DNA of 53,908 nt, from the NCBI GenBank assembly GCA_040775095.1, contig JAXGTD010000011.1:1-53908 (forward strand). Reading direction: 5' to 3'. This document shows positions 25,938-34,338 of this stretch, one piece after another. Origin of the DNA: JAXGTD01 sp040775095. GTDB taxonomy: Bacteria; Pseudomonadota; Gammaproteobacteria; Chromatiales; Chromatiaceae. The notes below the pieces were generated by a model. It searched no databases. It was not told the DNA's origin and saw only the letters and a list, made by a program, of their open reading frames with translations. Every line of letters begins with the position of its first letter. Within the stretch, counting starts at the first letter, position 1. The translations under genes and the position numbers were made by a program.

Positions 25938-27851
25938 TCAGCCCTCGTCTGGCCTGTAGACGCAATAGCCCTTGTTCCCGGCCCGCTTGGCCTGGTACAT
26001 GGCGATGTCGGCTTGGTGGAGCATTCCGGCCACATCCACGCTGGATGCCTGCGGGTAGAAGGTCACGCCAACGCTGACCGTCACACGCAGTTGGATCCCT
26101 TCGATGTCGTAAACCCTGGCGGCCGCCCCCACGAGCTTGCCCACCACTGGGCCGCAACTCTCGGTGTTAGCGAGCCCCACCAGGACGGCGACGAATTCGT
26201 CGCCCCCCAGGCGGGCGAAGGTATCGCCCTTGCGCAGGATCCCTCGCATCCGCTCGGCAAAGCGCATCAGCACCTGGTCGCCCACCCCGTGGCCAGGGGT
26301 ATCGTTCACGGTCTTGAAACCGTCCAGGTCCAGATAGACGACGGCCAGGCGCTCGCCATGGCGGTCGGCCTGGGCAATGGCCTGCTGCATACGATCTTCC
26401 AGCAGCACGCGGTTGGGTAGACCCGTGAGCACGTCGTGATGGGCCATGTAATCGAGCCGCTGCTGCCGGAGCGTGAGCGCCGTGATGTCCGCGAACAGGC
26501 CGACGTAGCCTTCGGTGCCACCGGACGCGTCATGGACGGTGCTGATGGTCAGCATCTCCGTGTACACCTCGCCATTCTTGTGCCGATTCCAGATCTCTCC
26601 CCGCCAATGTCCCCTCTCGAGCAGCTCGTTCCACATCGTGGCGTAGTAGGAGGCATCGTGGCGACCGGAGCTCAGCAACCTGGGATTGCGCCCCACGACC
26701 GCCTCTCGGCTGTAACCTGAAATCATGGTGAACGCGTCGTTCACGTCCAGAATGTTGGCCTGGGCATCGGTGATCATGATGCCCTCGTTGGCGTACGCAA
26801 AGACGTTGGCCGCCTGGCGCAGGGCCTCTTCCGTACGCTTGCGCTCGGTGATGTCGTGACCGACGCTGAGCACGCCGATCAGGCCGCCGTGTTCGTCGAA
26901 CATGGGGGTACGGGTGGTCTCCAACAGCTCCCGGTGGCCGTCCTCGGCGAAGGTGACCCATTCCTCGCTCACGCTCGGGGAGCCGGTCACCATGGCGTGG
27001 CGTTCCTTGTCGCGGGAGGTGTTCGCCGGCGCACCTTCCAGCAGATCCGCATCGGTCTTGTCGAGCAGCTCGGCCTCCGCGCGACCGATGTAGCGCTCGA
27101 ACCGGGAATTGCAGGCGAGATAGGCACCGTCGGGGGCCTTCAGCCAGACCAGGTCCGGTACGGTCTGTATCAGTGTCTTCAACAGGCGTCGCTGCCGAGC
27201 GAGCTCCTCCTTGGCCAGGATGTGCTGTGCCAGGCTCTCCTCGGCCCGGACCCGCGCGGCCTCCAGCTCCGCCTCGGTGGCCTTCTGCCGCGACAACTCC
27301 CGCATCAGGCGCAGCGTGTTGTGGGACAACGTGCCGTAGACGCACAGGATGATGTCCATCATCTTGCGCGTGAAGCCGCTCATCTGCTCAGCCGCCAACG
27401 CCTTCGCATCGGCCAGCGCGAGCCCGGACTGAAGACCCCGCACGATGTAGGCCATATGCCGATCGGTCTCCAGGATATGCGATGCCAGCCAGCGCACCAG
27501 GAACGCGAGCGTGCTTTCCGCGACCTCGTAGGACTCTTTCGTGCGCCGCTCGTCGATCAGCCCGTACACCATCTCGACGAAATTCCGGTGGCTTTGCTGG
27601 TGCTGGACCTCCTTGACGTCATCGGGCAGATACTCCCGCCAGATCGCCTCTTCCGTATCGAAGTGGTAAACGGTGTAGTCGAGAAGATCCCGGAAAATGG
27701 TATCCAGGTCGATGCGCTCGGAGTCGAACGCGATCTGGGTGGCAAGCTGATTCAGCAACAGCACCAGGCGCCGGTGCTGCTCGTCCACCTTGGGCAGCCC
27801 GGTCGCGAAGTTGTCGTCCCACGGAAAGATGTCGATGCGCTTCATGTGCAT
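25938..27851 (-). CDS. Diguanylate cyclase with N-terminal hemerythrin and two PAS domains
   Basis: A 637-residue cytosolic signalling protein with no membrane segment. Residues about 1-140 form a bacteriohemerythrin domain with all ligands: VDEQH, HFDTE, HQQSH and HILETD. A hydrophobic helical region and coiled coil (about 165-245) follow. Next come PAS1 (ending VGHDITERKRTEEALR) and PAS2 (FAYANEGIMITDAQANILDV to LFADITALTLRQQ), then a GGDEF domain with intact catalytic RLGGDEF near residue 548. An RKGD inhibitory site lies exactly five residues before the motif. It should make c-di-GMP under control of O2, NO or redox state sensed by the di-iron site (inference). The start could be M1 or M3. 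It appears monocistronic. Confidence 0.93.
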   Translation of the reverse strand: MHMKRIDIFPWDDNFATGLPKVDEQHRRLVLLLNQLATQIAFDSERIDLDTIFRDLLDYTVYHFDTEEAIWREYLPDDVKEVQHQQSHRNFVEMVYGLIDERRTKESYEVAESTLAFLVRWLASHILETDRHMAYIVRGLQSGLALADAKALAAEQMSGFTRKMMDIILCVYGTLSHNTLRLMRELSRQKATEAELEAARVRAEESLAQHILAKEELARQRRLLKTLIQTVPDLVWLKAPDGAYLACNSRFERYIGRAEAELLDKTDADLLEGAPANTSRDKERHAMVTGSPSVSEEWVTFAEDGHRELLETTRTPMFDEHGGLIGVLSVGHDITERKRTEEALRQAANVFAYANEGIMITDAQANILDVNDAFTMISGYSREAVVGRNPRLLSSGRHDASYYATMWNELLERGHWRGEIWNRHKNGEVYTEMLTISTVHDASGGTEGYVGLFADITALTLRQQRLDYMAHHDVLTGLPNRVLLEDRMQQAIAQADRHGERLAVVYLDLDGFKTVNDTPGHGVGDQVLMRFAERMRGILRKGDTFARLGGDEFVAVLVGLANTESCGPVVGKLVGAAARVYDIEGIQLRVTVSVGVTFYPQASSVDVAGMLHQADIAMYQAKRAGNKGYCVYRPDEG

Positions 27852-28354
27852 AGCCAGGTCACGGGCCCCGTGTTGTCAGATGCCCGCGTACAACGGCCGG
27901 GGTAACCCGTGCCTGCGATGCATGCGAGACCCTCCTTCAGGCCAGGTCGAAGGCTATGCGCCCTTTCCATTCCCGCACCACTGTCCCGAGGGGGCGTCCC
28001 AGGCCTGTCCCGCTGCCGAGGCGAGCGGCCTGCCCGCGAGCACAGGGGACCAGCCCCTCCTACGCTGCCATCGACAAGAAGGGCTTCGCTGGCCTGTCGG
28101 TTGCCAGAAGCTGCGAGTCGGCCTCGCCGAGCCATAAAACCACTCCAGTTGCACGGGGTTGTCGGAGGGGCAGATCCGTGCCCCGACAAAACGCGGCCGT
28201 GGGTGCCATCCGCGACCTCCACCCACTGCGACGACCTGTCTTGCCGAACGGGCATCGCCGACACCGCGAGCCCGGCGCGGGGGATCACTTGCCCGCGGGC
28301 TTCCGCGCCGGCCATGCAGTCCCCGCCAGACCGACGCCGCCGCGGGGCGACATC
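27852..28354. other. Intergenic region, no gene recognised
   Basis: About 500 bp between the carbonic anhydrase and the GGDEF gene, both on the minus strand. It contains an imperfect hairpin at 28159-28189 (TTGTC/GACAA and GGGGCA/TGCCCC around GATCCG) without a U-tract. No convincing ORF is seen. It probably holds the GGDEF promoter and the end of the carbonic anhydrase transcript. Confidence 0.4.
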
Positions 28355-28996
28355 TCAGAGGGCGTTTGGCACGCCATCGAAGAAGTCCACCACCCCGGTC
28401 TCCAACGAATACTCGGCGCCCACGACAACCAGCCCGTCACGCTGAATCAACTGCTCGAGGATCTGCGAGCCGTGTCGCAGGTGATCGGCCGAGGCACGAA
28501 TGTTGGCCCGCACCGCATGCCGCATCAGCGCATCGGGATCCTCCCGGAGCTCGGTCCCAAGCAGAGGCTCGACCGACGGACGCACCCGGTCGACGATGGA
28601 GCGCAGGTTCGGGGACTGGCCAGCGCTCGGACGCCCGAGTTGCTCGATCGTCGCCTGCACGGCGCCGCACAGCGAGTGGCCGAGCACCACCACCAGACGC
28701 GTGCCATAGCGCTCCGCGGCGAACTCGACACTGCCCACCTGCGACGGCGCGACAATATTGCCCGCGACGCGAATGACGAACAGATCACCCAGCCCTTGGT
28801 CGAAGATGATCTCGGCCGGGACGCGCGAGTCCGAGCAACCGAGCACGATCGCAAAGGGCTCCTGGCCCGCCGTCAGCTCACTCCGGCGCGCCTGGCCGGA
28901 CGGGGTGCGCTCGCCGTGCGCGTCCGCAACGTAGCGCCGGTTCCCCCGCTGCAATCGTTCGAACGCCCTTGGGGCGGAAATCGTGTTCACAAACAT
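28355..28996 (-). CDS. Beta-class carbonic anhydrase
   Basis: A 213-residue zinc enzyme interconverting CO2 and bicarbonate. Zinc ligands are C54 (in CSDSR, with D56 and R58 forming the gating dyad), H107 and C110 (GHSLCGA). Other signatures are FVIRVAGNIV and GSVEFAAERYGTRLVVVLGH. The open frame extends to 29200, but the ATG at 28994-28996 begins the recognisable domain. No signal peptide is present, so it is cytoplasmic. No transporter or carboxysome gene is adjacent. Confidence 0.94.
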   Translation of the reverse strand: MFVNTISAPRAFERLQRGNRRYVADAHGERTPSGQARRSELTAGQEPFAIVLGCSDSRVPAEIIFDQGLGDLFVIRVAGNIVAPSQVGSVEFAAERYGTRLVVVLGHSLCGAVQATIEQLGRPSAGQSPNLRSIVDRVRPSVEPLLGTELREDPDALMRHAVRANIRASADHLRHGSQILEQLIQRDGLVVVGAEYSLETGVVDFFDGVPNAL

Positions 28997-29479
28997 TCTC
29001 CGGACCGCGCCGCGCCGATCAACAGAACGGATTTTCCATGGAACAACGGGAGCCGGCAGCCATGAGACCAACCGCGACCTGGACGCCCGCTGTCGGGGCA
29101 GCCCGTGGCGAAACGGCTGCACGCAAAGGCCAAGGCGATCGAGACATCGGCAGGCCCGGATCGGGGCCCGATGGTAGCCCCGCGGCCAGCTTATGGGCAA
29201 GGCCCGGCCATCCGGAGCATGCCAACGCCAAGAGTCGCCCCGCGGAGCGGGCCTCCCACAATCATCTGTAGGCCGGCTTCAGCCGCCATCCACATCATGG
29301 TAGGCAAGCGTAGCAGGCGTAGCAGGCGTAGGGGCGGCTTCAGCCGCCATACAACAACAGGATGATGCGATAATGCCGCGCCACGGGCCTCCGCGGCCGA
29401 CCCGTCGGCTGATCTGCCCGATGGCCATCGCAACCCGTCCACGATCGATAACCCGGCCTATCGACAGGAGTGCAGCCCC
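28997..29479. other. Intergenic region carrying REP-like palindromes
   Basis: About 480 bp between carbonic anhydrase (minus) and the small lipoprotein-like ORF (plus). Apart from the REP-like element at 29268-29350 I see no gene. Confidence 0.4.
29268..29350. repeat. REP-like repeat pair with short tandem array
   Basis: Two copies of a GTAGG-(GG)CGGCTTCAGCCGCCAT element (29268-29289 and 29328-29350) have a palindromic core. The second is a perfect GGCGGCT-TC-AGCCGCC hairpin. Between them are tandem 9-10-bp units GTAGGCAAGC, GTAGCAGGC, GTAGCAGGC and GTA (about 29300-29330). This is the layout of REP/BIME intergenic repeats; copy number in the genome cannot be judged here. Confidence 0.75.
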
Positions 29480-29635
29480 ATGTCCGAGCGCCTACGCAAG
29501 CTTTGGGGCATCCTGCTGGTCTTCGCGGCCATCGGCGTGGTGTCCTGGCAGGCGTTGCTGGTGTCGTGCTCATCGCCCGGCGAGATCGATGGCGCGGGCC
29601 CGGTTTCCGCCCCATCGGAAGGCGTCAGGCCATGA
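29480..29635 (+). CDS. Small lipoprotein-like membrane ORF
   Basis: A 51-residue ORF with an AGGAG ribosome site 9 nt upstream of its ATG. A basic start (MSERLRK) precedes a hydrophobic stretch of about 20 residues ending LLVSC. That fits a lipobox with lipidation at Cys30, or a single membrane helix. The short tail (SSPGEIDGAGPVSAPSEG) is probably disordered. The stop overlaps the XpaC-family start by 4 nt (ATGA), strongly indicating translational coupling. No family is recognised. Confidence 0.7.
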   Translation: MSERLRKLWGILLVFAAIGVVSWQALLVSCSSPGEIDGAGPVSAPSEGVRP

Positions 29636-30525
29636 AACGTCTTCTGCTGTTGACGATCGTCATCCTGGTCGTCGCAACCCTGTTGATGCTGCTGTGGCGA
29701 TGGCTGTCTCCTCGCCCGCCCCGGCTGAGACCCGCCGCGCGCCAGCCGTCCTCGACATCGGGGCTCCTTTTGCTGTGGCTGCCACTGCCGGTCGCGGCCG
29801 CCGCGGCCGTGTCATTGGCTCGCGGGCAGCTCACCCCGTTTCTCGGCGATGCGATCGGCTACGGGCTGTTCCTGGGCGGTGCGCTGCTGCTGCGACGCGG
29901 ACTGGCTGCGAGCGATCGTCCCAGCGGGCAGCGCTGGCCGCTGAAGACGTTCGGCAGCGCCCTGATCGCGCTGGCCACCGGCATCACGGCCTGGCTTGGC
30001 GTGGGTCGCGACCCGGCCATCGCCAGCGCGTTCGCGCTGAGCGCGTTGCTCGGCTGCTATCTCACCTATGGCTTCGACGCGCTCGCTGGCGCACGCCTCG
30101 ACAAGGGTCGTGGCCCCGGCGCCCATACACTCGACACCCTGGCCCGGGCCGCGCTCTCGGTGGCGGCCATCGAGCAGGCGAGCCGCGATATCCGTCAGCC
30201 CGAGCTCGACGCCCGGCTGCGGCGTATCGCGGAGCTCGCCCGCGAGATCCTGGAACGGCTCGAGGAGGACCCACGCGACCTGCGCCGCGCGCGCATGTTT
30301 CTCAATGTCTACCTCGACGGTGTGCAGCGCGTCGTCGAGGGCTACGCGAAGACCCATGCGCGGATCGACGGGCCGGAGCTCGATGAGCGCTTCCGCCGGG
30401 TGCTGGTCAGGGTCGAGGACGTGTTCCAGACACAAAGGCAGACCTTGCTGGAAAGCGACGTGGACGACCTCGATCTTCAGATCGAGGTGTTGACGACGCA
30501 GCTCAAACAGGAAGGCATCCTCTGA
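29632..30525 (+). CDS. XpaC-like (5-bromo-4-chloroindolyl phosphate hydrolysis family) membrane protein
   Basis: 297 residues. Hydrophobic segments at about 4-22, 45-62, 72-88, 105-122 and 126-142 are followed by a soluble helical half (LRRIAELAREILERLEEDPR, RRARMFLNVYLDGVQRVVEG, LDERFRRVLVRVEDVFQTQR). This layout resembles XpaC proteins, which usually neighbour TelA-type toxic-anion-resistance genes; no telA is seen here. The role is unknown and the original name reflects a phenotype only. The start is coupled to the preceding 51-residue ORF. Confidence 0.68.
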   Translation: MKRLLLLTIVILVVATLLMLLWRWLSPRPPRLRPAARQPSSTSGLLLLWLPLPVAAAAAVSLARGQLTPFLGDAIGYGLFLGGALLLRRGLAASDRPSGQRWPLKTFGSALIALATGITAWLGVGRDPAIASAFALSALLGCYLTYGFDALAGARLDKGRGPGAHTLDTLARAALSVAAIEQASRDIRQPELDARLRRIAELAREILERLEEDPRDLRRARMFLNVYLDGVQRVVEGYAKTHARIDGPELDERFRRVLVRVEDVFQTQRQTLLESDVDDLDLQIEVLTTQLKQEGIL

Positions 30526-30675
30526 GCCACGCCGGCTCGGCCAGCGTCTCACTCGGCCAGCGCCGCAAGGAAGAGGCGGCGTCGATCCACCGATGAACGA
30601 CACCCGCTCACGCGTTCAGGCGCGCGACCATCGAAGCGCTCCAAGCCATGCTCGGCCCGCACGCGAGCAACGAGG

Positions 30676-30696
30676 CAAATGCCTTCCGGGCATTTG
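30676..30696. repeat. Inverted repeat (8-bp arms)
   Basis: CAAATGCC (30676-30683) and GGCATTTG (30689-30696) flank TTCCG. First of four unrelated dyads in the 280-bp gap between the convergent XpaC-like and glgP genes. Confidence 0.65.
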
Positions 30697-30704
30697 ATCA
30701 GCTC

Positions 30705-30735
30705 GCACTTCGCGAGTGCGCGACTCGCGAAGTGC
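30705..30735. repeat. Inverted repeat (13-bp arms)
   Basis: GCACTTCGCGAGT (30705-30717) and ACTCGCGAAGTGC (30723-30735) flank GCGCG. Perfect pairing gives a very stable hairpin. There is no T-run directly after it on the plus strand; CCCC follows and then ATTTT. Confidence 0.75.
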
Positions 30736-30737
30736 CC

Positions 30738-30768
30738 CATTTTCAATCGCTTGCAGCGCTCGAAAATG
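30738..30768. repeat. Inverted repeat (7-bp arms)
   Basis: CATTTTC (30738-30744) and GAAAATG (30762-30768) flank 17 nt. Third dyad of the cluster; weak alone, notable for its position immediately after the 13-bp hairpin. Confidence 0.5.
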
Positions 30769-30790
30769 CCGGACCATCCGTGGCCCGGAC

Positions 30791-30817
30791 GGGAAACGCT
30801 TGACGTCAGCGTTTCCC
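30791..30817. repeat. Inverted repeat overlapping the glgP stop codon (10-bp arms)
   Basis: GGGAAACGCT (30791-30800) and AGCGTTTCCC (30808-30817) flank TGACGTC. The right arm contains the last codons of glgP and its stop (30806-30808) lies at the arm/loop boundary. As mRNA the hairpin would form across the translation stop. Confidence 0.7.
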
Positions 30818-33376
30818 TAAGGGGGAAATGCCCCAGATCCCCTCGGCATAGTCGCTCACGGAGCGGTCGCTGGAGAAACGGCCCATGTTGGCGACGTTCA
30901 GGACGGACATGCGCGCCCATCCGTGCTGGTCGCGGAAGGCCTCGGCGGCGGCGTCCTGGGCCTCCAGGTAATCGGCGAAGTCCGCCAGCACCAGGTACGG
31001 ATCCCAGTCCAGCAGGTTGTCGATGAGGCCCGCGTAGCGCTGCGCATCACCGCCGCTGACCGCACCGGAGCGGACCAGATCGACGACACGGCGAATCTCG
31101 GCATCGGATTCGTAGTAGTCCCGCGGCCGGTAGCCCTGGGCACGCAGGGCCGTGACCTGCGCCTCGGTCTTGCCGAACACGAACAGGTTCTCGCTCCCGA
31201 CCGCGTCGCGGATCTCGATATTAGCGCCGTCCATGGTGCCGATGGTCAATGCGCCGTTGAGCGCGAACTTCATGTTCCCGGTGCCGGAGGCCTCGGTGCC
31301 GGCGGTGGAGATCTGCTCGGAGAGGTCGCTGGCGGGGAAGATGCGTTCGGCCAGCGAGACGCCGTAGTTGGGAATGAATGCCAGCTTGAGCCATTGTCCC
31401 GTCGTGGGGTCGGCATCGATATAGCGGCCGATGTCGCAGGCCAGACGGATGATCTGTTTGGCGGCCCAGTAACCGGGTGCCGCCTTGCCCGCCAGCAGCA
31501 CCGTGCGCGGGGTCCAGTCGCCGTTGGGGTCGTCTTTGATGCGCAGATACTGCGCCAGCACCCGCAGCAGGTTCAGCAGCTGACGCTTGTACTCATGGAT
31601 GCGCTTGACCTGCACATCGAACAGGCTGTCCGGATCGATGGCCACATCCACGCGATCCTCGACATACTTGGCCAGCACCCGCGCGTTGAGCCGCTTGATG
31701 CCCGACCAGGTCTCGCGAAAGGCGCCGTCCTCGGCCAGCGGGATCAGCTTGGTGAGGGCATCCAGATCGGTGATCCAGCCCTCGCCGATCGACTCGGTGA
31801 TCAGCCGCGCGAGCGCCGGATTGGCCTGCAGCAGCCAGCGCCGTTGGGTCACACCGTTGGTGATGTTGCGCAGCTTGCGCGGCCAAAGCTCATGAAAATC
31901 CCGAAACAGGTCGCGCTTGAGCAGCTCGGAGTGCAGCGCGGCGACGCCGTTGACCGAGTGACTCCCCACCAGCGCCAGGTTGGCCATGCGGATACGCTTG
32001 TCGCCATGCTCACCCTCCTCGAAGATCGACATGCGCGCGATGCGCGCGCCATCGCCGGGCCAGCGACCCGCGACCTCGTCGAGAAAGCGCCGGTTGATCT
32101 CGCCGATGATGTCGAAGTGGCGCGGCAGCAGCGAGCGAAACATCTCCGCGTCCCAGCGCTCGAGGGCCTCGGGCATCAGGGTGTGGTTGGTGTAGGCGAA
32201 CACGCCGGTGCAGATATCCCAGGCGGGCCCCCAGCCCAGGCCGTGCTCGTCCATCAGCAGGCGCATCAGCTCCGGGATGGCCACCACCGGGTGGGTATCG
32301 TTCAGATGCACGGCCACCCGTTCAGGCAGCCGATCCAGTCCCTCCCCCTCGGCCAGGTGCCGGTTGAGGATGCGCGCCAGCGACGCGGCGACGAAGAAGT
32401 ATTGCTGCTTGAGCCGCAGCAGCTTGCCGGCGGCGGTGGTATCACCGGGGTAGAGCACCTTGGAGATGGTCTCGTCGCGGGCCTTGTCCTCGACCGCGCG
32501 GATATAGTCGCCATCGTTGAAATAGGCCAGATTGAAGTCGTCGCCCGAGACCGCGTTCCACAGCACCAGCGGATTGGACACGGCATTGCGCCATCCCGGC
32601 ACCAGCGTGATGTGGGGCACGGCCCAGACGGCATCATCGTGGATCCAGCGCACGAGCAGACGCCCCTGGGCGTCGGTCTGATAGTCGCTGAAGCCGCCAA
32701 AGCGCACCAGCACACGTTCATCCGGGCGCGGCGTCTCCCAGGGGTTGCCGCGGTAGAGCCAGTTGTCCGGGCGCTCGACCTGAGCGCCGTCGCGGATCTC
32801 CTGACAGAACATGCCGTACTCGTAGCGGATGCCGTAACCGACGGCCGGGTAGCCACGGGTCGCGAGCGAGTCCAGAAAGCAGGCCGCCAGACGGCCCAGA
32901 CCGCCGTTGCCGAGCGCCGCGTCGTGTTCCTCTTCGTAGAGGTCTTCCAGCACCATGCCCAGGGCGCGCACGCCCTCCCGGGCCTCGTCTTCCAACTCCA
33001 GGTTGAGCACCGCGTTTTGCAACGTACGCCCGACCAGAAACTCCAACGACAAATAGCTCACCTGCTTGACCCGCCCATCCCGACAGCGCGCCTCGGTGCG
33101 CAGCCAGTCGTCCATCTGCCGGCGGCGGATCGCGGTGGACAGTGCCAAATAGCGCTCATAGGCGCTGGCCTGCCCCGGCTCGCGCCCCAACGCGAGGCGC
33201 AGCGCCAACAGGCACTCATCGGCCATCGACAGGGTGCCAGTGGCGCTCGCCTCGGCGGTGGTCTTGGTCTGCCCCGGGCCCTCGCGCACGGAATCCGGCC
33301 GAGGGCCCTGTGCGCGAACAGACCTTGAGCGATTCGGCTTGGTGCCAGCCGACGGCGTGCGGTGCTTGTCATTCAT
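30806..33376 (-). CDS. glgP: Glycogen/starch/alpha-glucan phosphorylase
   Basis: An 856-residue PLP-dependent phosphorylase releasing glucose-1-phosphate from glycogen. Family landmarks: YLSLEFLVGRTLQNAV, AALGNGGLGRLAACFLDS, VHLNDTHPVVAIPELMRLL, YTNHTLMPEALERW, RNITNGVTQRRWL and VKRIHEYKRQLLN. The PLP lysine is in EASGTGNMKFALNGALTIGT (near 700). The first 45 or so residues are a basic, low-complexity extension before the phosphorylase domain. The frame is open to 33862; I use the ATG at 33374-33376. No other glycogen gene is adjacent, and its 3' end overlaps an inverted repeat. Confidence 0.96.
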   Translation of the reverse strand: MNDKHRTPSAGTKPNRSRSVRAQGPRPDSVREGPGQTKTTAEASATGTLSMADECLLALRLALGREPGQASAYERYLALSTAIRRRQMDDWLRTEARCRDGRVKQVSYLSLEFLVGRTLQNAVLNLELEDEAREGVRALGMVLEDLYEEEHDAALGNGGLGRLAACFLDSLATRGYPAVGYGIRYEYGMFCQEIRDGAQVERPDNWLYRGNPWETPRPDERVLVRFGGFSDYQTDAQGRLLVRWIHDDAVWAVPHITLVPGWRNAVSNPLVLWNAVSGDDFNLAYFNDGDYIRAVEDKARDETISKVLYPGDTTAAGKLLRLKQQYFFVAASLARILNRHLAEGEGLDRLPERVAVHLNDTHPVVAIPELMRLLMDEHGLGWGPAWDICTGVFAYTNHTLMPEALERWDAEMFRSLLPRHFDIIGEINRRFLDEVAGRWPGDGARIARMSIFEEGEHGDKRIRMANLALVGSHSVNGVAALHSELLKRDLFRDFHELWPRKLRNITNGVTQRRWLLQANPALARLITESIGEGWITDLDALTKLIPLAEDGAFRETWSGIKRLNARVLAKYVEDRVDVAIDPDSLFDVQVKRIHEYKRQLLNLLRVLAQYLRIKDDPNGDWTPRTVLLAGKAAPGYWAAKQIIRLACDIGRYIDADPTTGQWLKLAFIPNYGVSLAERIFPASDLSEQISTAGTEASGTGNMKFALNGALTIGTMDGANIEIRDAVGSENLFVFGKTEAQVTALRAQGYRPRDYYESDAEIRRVVDLVRSGAVSGGDAQRYAGLIDNLLDWDPYLVLADFADYLEAQDAAAEAFRDQHGWARMSVLNVANMGRFSSDRSVSDYAEGIWGISPLGKR

Positions 33377-33740
33377 GCGAAAACCCCGTTGCCACTGGTG
33401 ATAACCCCCACAGCGTAGCGCGATTCTTCGGTATGTCTCGCCGCTTCGCGCACAACCGAAGAAAAACCCGTGGCTGACCAGGCTCCAGACGCGACAATGG
33501 ACTTTCGTCGGAATTCCGCCGGGCGCGCCAACGCTGCTTCCGGCACGTAACCGAATGTCCGGGCGTGCCCGGGCCAGGTACAATATCGACTCGCGCCAAT
33601 GGCGGGCTTCCGGCCACCGGCGAACAGGGCTCTGCCCGCGGTTGTGCCGGAGACAGGGACGCCTGGCGGTTGCCAGGGCGCCGGCAATCGCCAGCGCAAG
33701 CCGGCCAGGGCCCAGCCTGATACACGAGCGCGGCAGCCAT
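33377..33740. other. Divergent intergenic region glgP-moaE
   Basis: About 360 bp. It contains a 9-bp inverted repeat TTCTTCGGT (33424-33432) / ACCGAAGAA (33455-33463), 48 bp upstream of glgP. This could be an operator or a leader hairpin. No gene is recognised. Confidence 0.4.
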
Positions 33741-34205
33741 ATGATCGACATCCGAGTCCAACAGACCCCATTCGACCCGGCCGCCGAGCAGGACGACCTG
33801 CGTCGCGGCAATCCGGGCATCGGGGCACTGGTCGCCTTCGTCGGCCTCATGCGCGACGTCAACGACGGCGAGCAGGTCGAGGCGATGACGCTGGAGCACT
33901 ATCCGGGTATGACCGAGAAGGCCCTGGCGGCGATCGCGCACGAGGCCACGACGCGCTGGGCCTTGGAGGACATCCGCGTGATCCATCGCGTCGGACGCCT
34001 GTTGCCAGAAGAGCCAATCGTGCTGGTGGCCGTCACCAGCCGCCACCGCGGCGATGCATTCCGCGGCTGTGAATTTCTGATCGACTTCCTGAAGACCCGC
34101 GCGCCATTGTGGAAAAAGGAGGTCACAGCCGATGGCGAACGCTGGGTCGAGGCCCGGCGCGGCGACGATGAGGCGGCCGGGCGCTGGACTGAGCCGCGGG
34201 ACTGA
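33741..34205 (+). CDS. moaE: Molybdopterin synthase catalytic subunit
   Basis: A 154-residue MoaE, which together with thiocarboxylated MoaD inserts dithiolene sulfur into precursor Z. Signatures: GALVAFVGLMRDVNDG, MTLEHYPGMTEKAL, VIHRVGRLLPEEPIVLVAV, SRHRGDAF and the active-site lysines in APLWKKEV. The frame is open upstream; the ATG at 33741 gives the normal start MIDIRVQ. moaD and other moa genes are not nearby. It converges on ureG. Confidence 0.95.
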   Translation: MIDIRVQQTPFDPAAEQDDLRRGNPGIGALVAFVGLMRDVNDGEQVEAMTLEHYPGMTEKALAAIAHEATTRWALEDIRVIHRVGRLLPEEPIVLVAVTSRHRGDAFRGCEFLIDFLKTRAPLWKKEVTADGERWVEARRGDDEAAGRWTEPRD

Positions 34206-34246
34206 TCCCGATTCCGGTGCCAGCGCCGCCCTGGCCTGTCGCCGGT

Positions 34247-34268
34247 CGGTAGCCGGCCGGTAGCCGGC
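34247..34268. repeat. Tandem 11-mer in the moaE-ureG gap
   Basis: CGGTAGCCGGC occurs twice head to tail (34247-34257 and 34258-34268). Each unit is partly self-complementary, so the pair may fold at the 3' end of the convergent transcripts. Confidence 0.5.
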
Positions 34269-34338
34269 ATGTGAAACAGACCTGAATGATCGCCGGGCTC
34301 GCCCTTTGCGTTGGACCGGAACGATGGCCCAAACCGAA

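Noticed and set aside
29300..29330. CRISPR array
   Set aside because: The repeats are 9-10 bp and contiguous with no spacers; they fit a short tandem repeat within a REP-like element.
30791..30817. Standard rho-independent terminator for glgP
   Set aside because: The hairpin is strong but overlaps the stop codon and no T-run follows in the direction of glgP transcription.
30923..33328. 801-codon open frame on the plus strand
   Set aside because: It is wholly antisense to glgP, which has full motif support; its translation is histidine/glutamine-rich shadow sequence.
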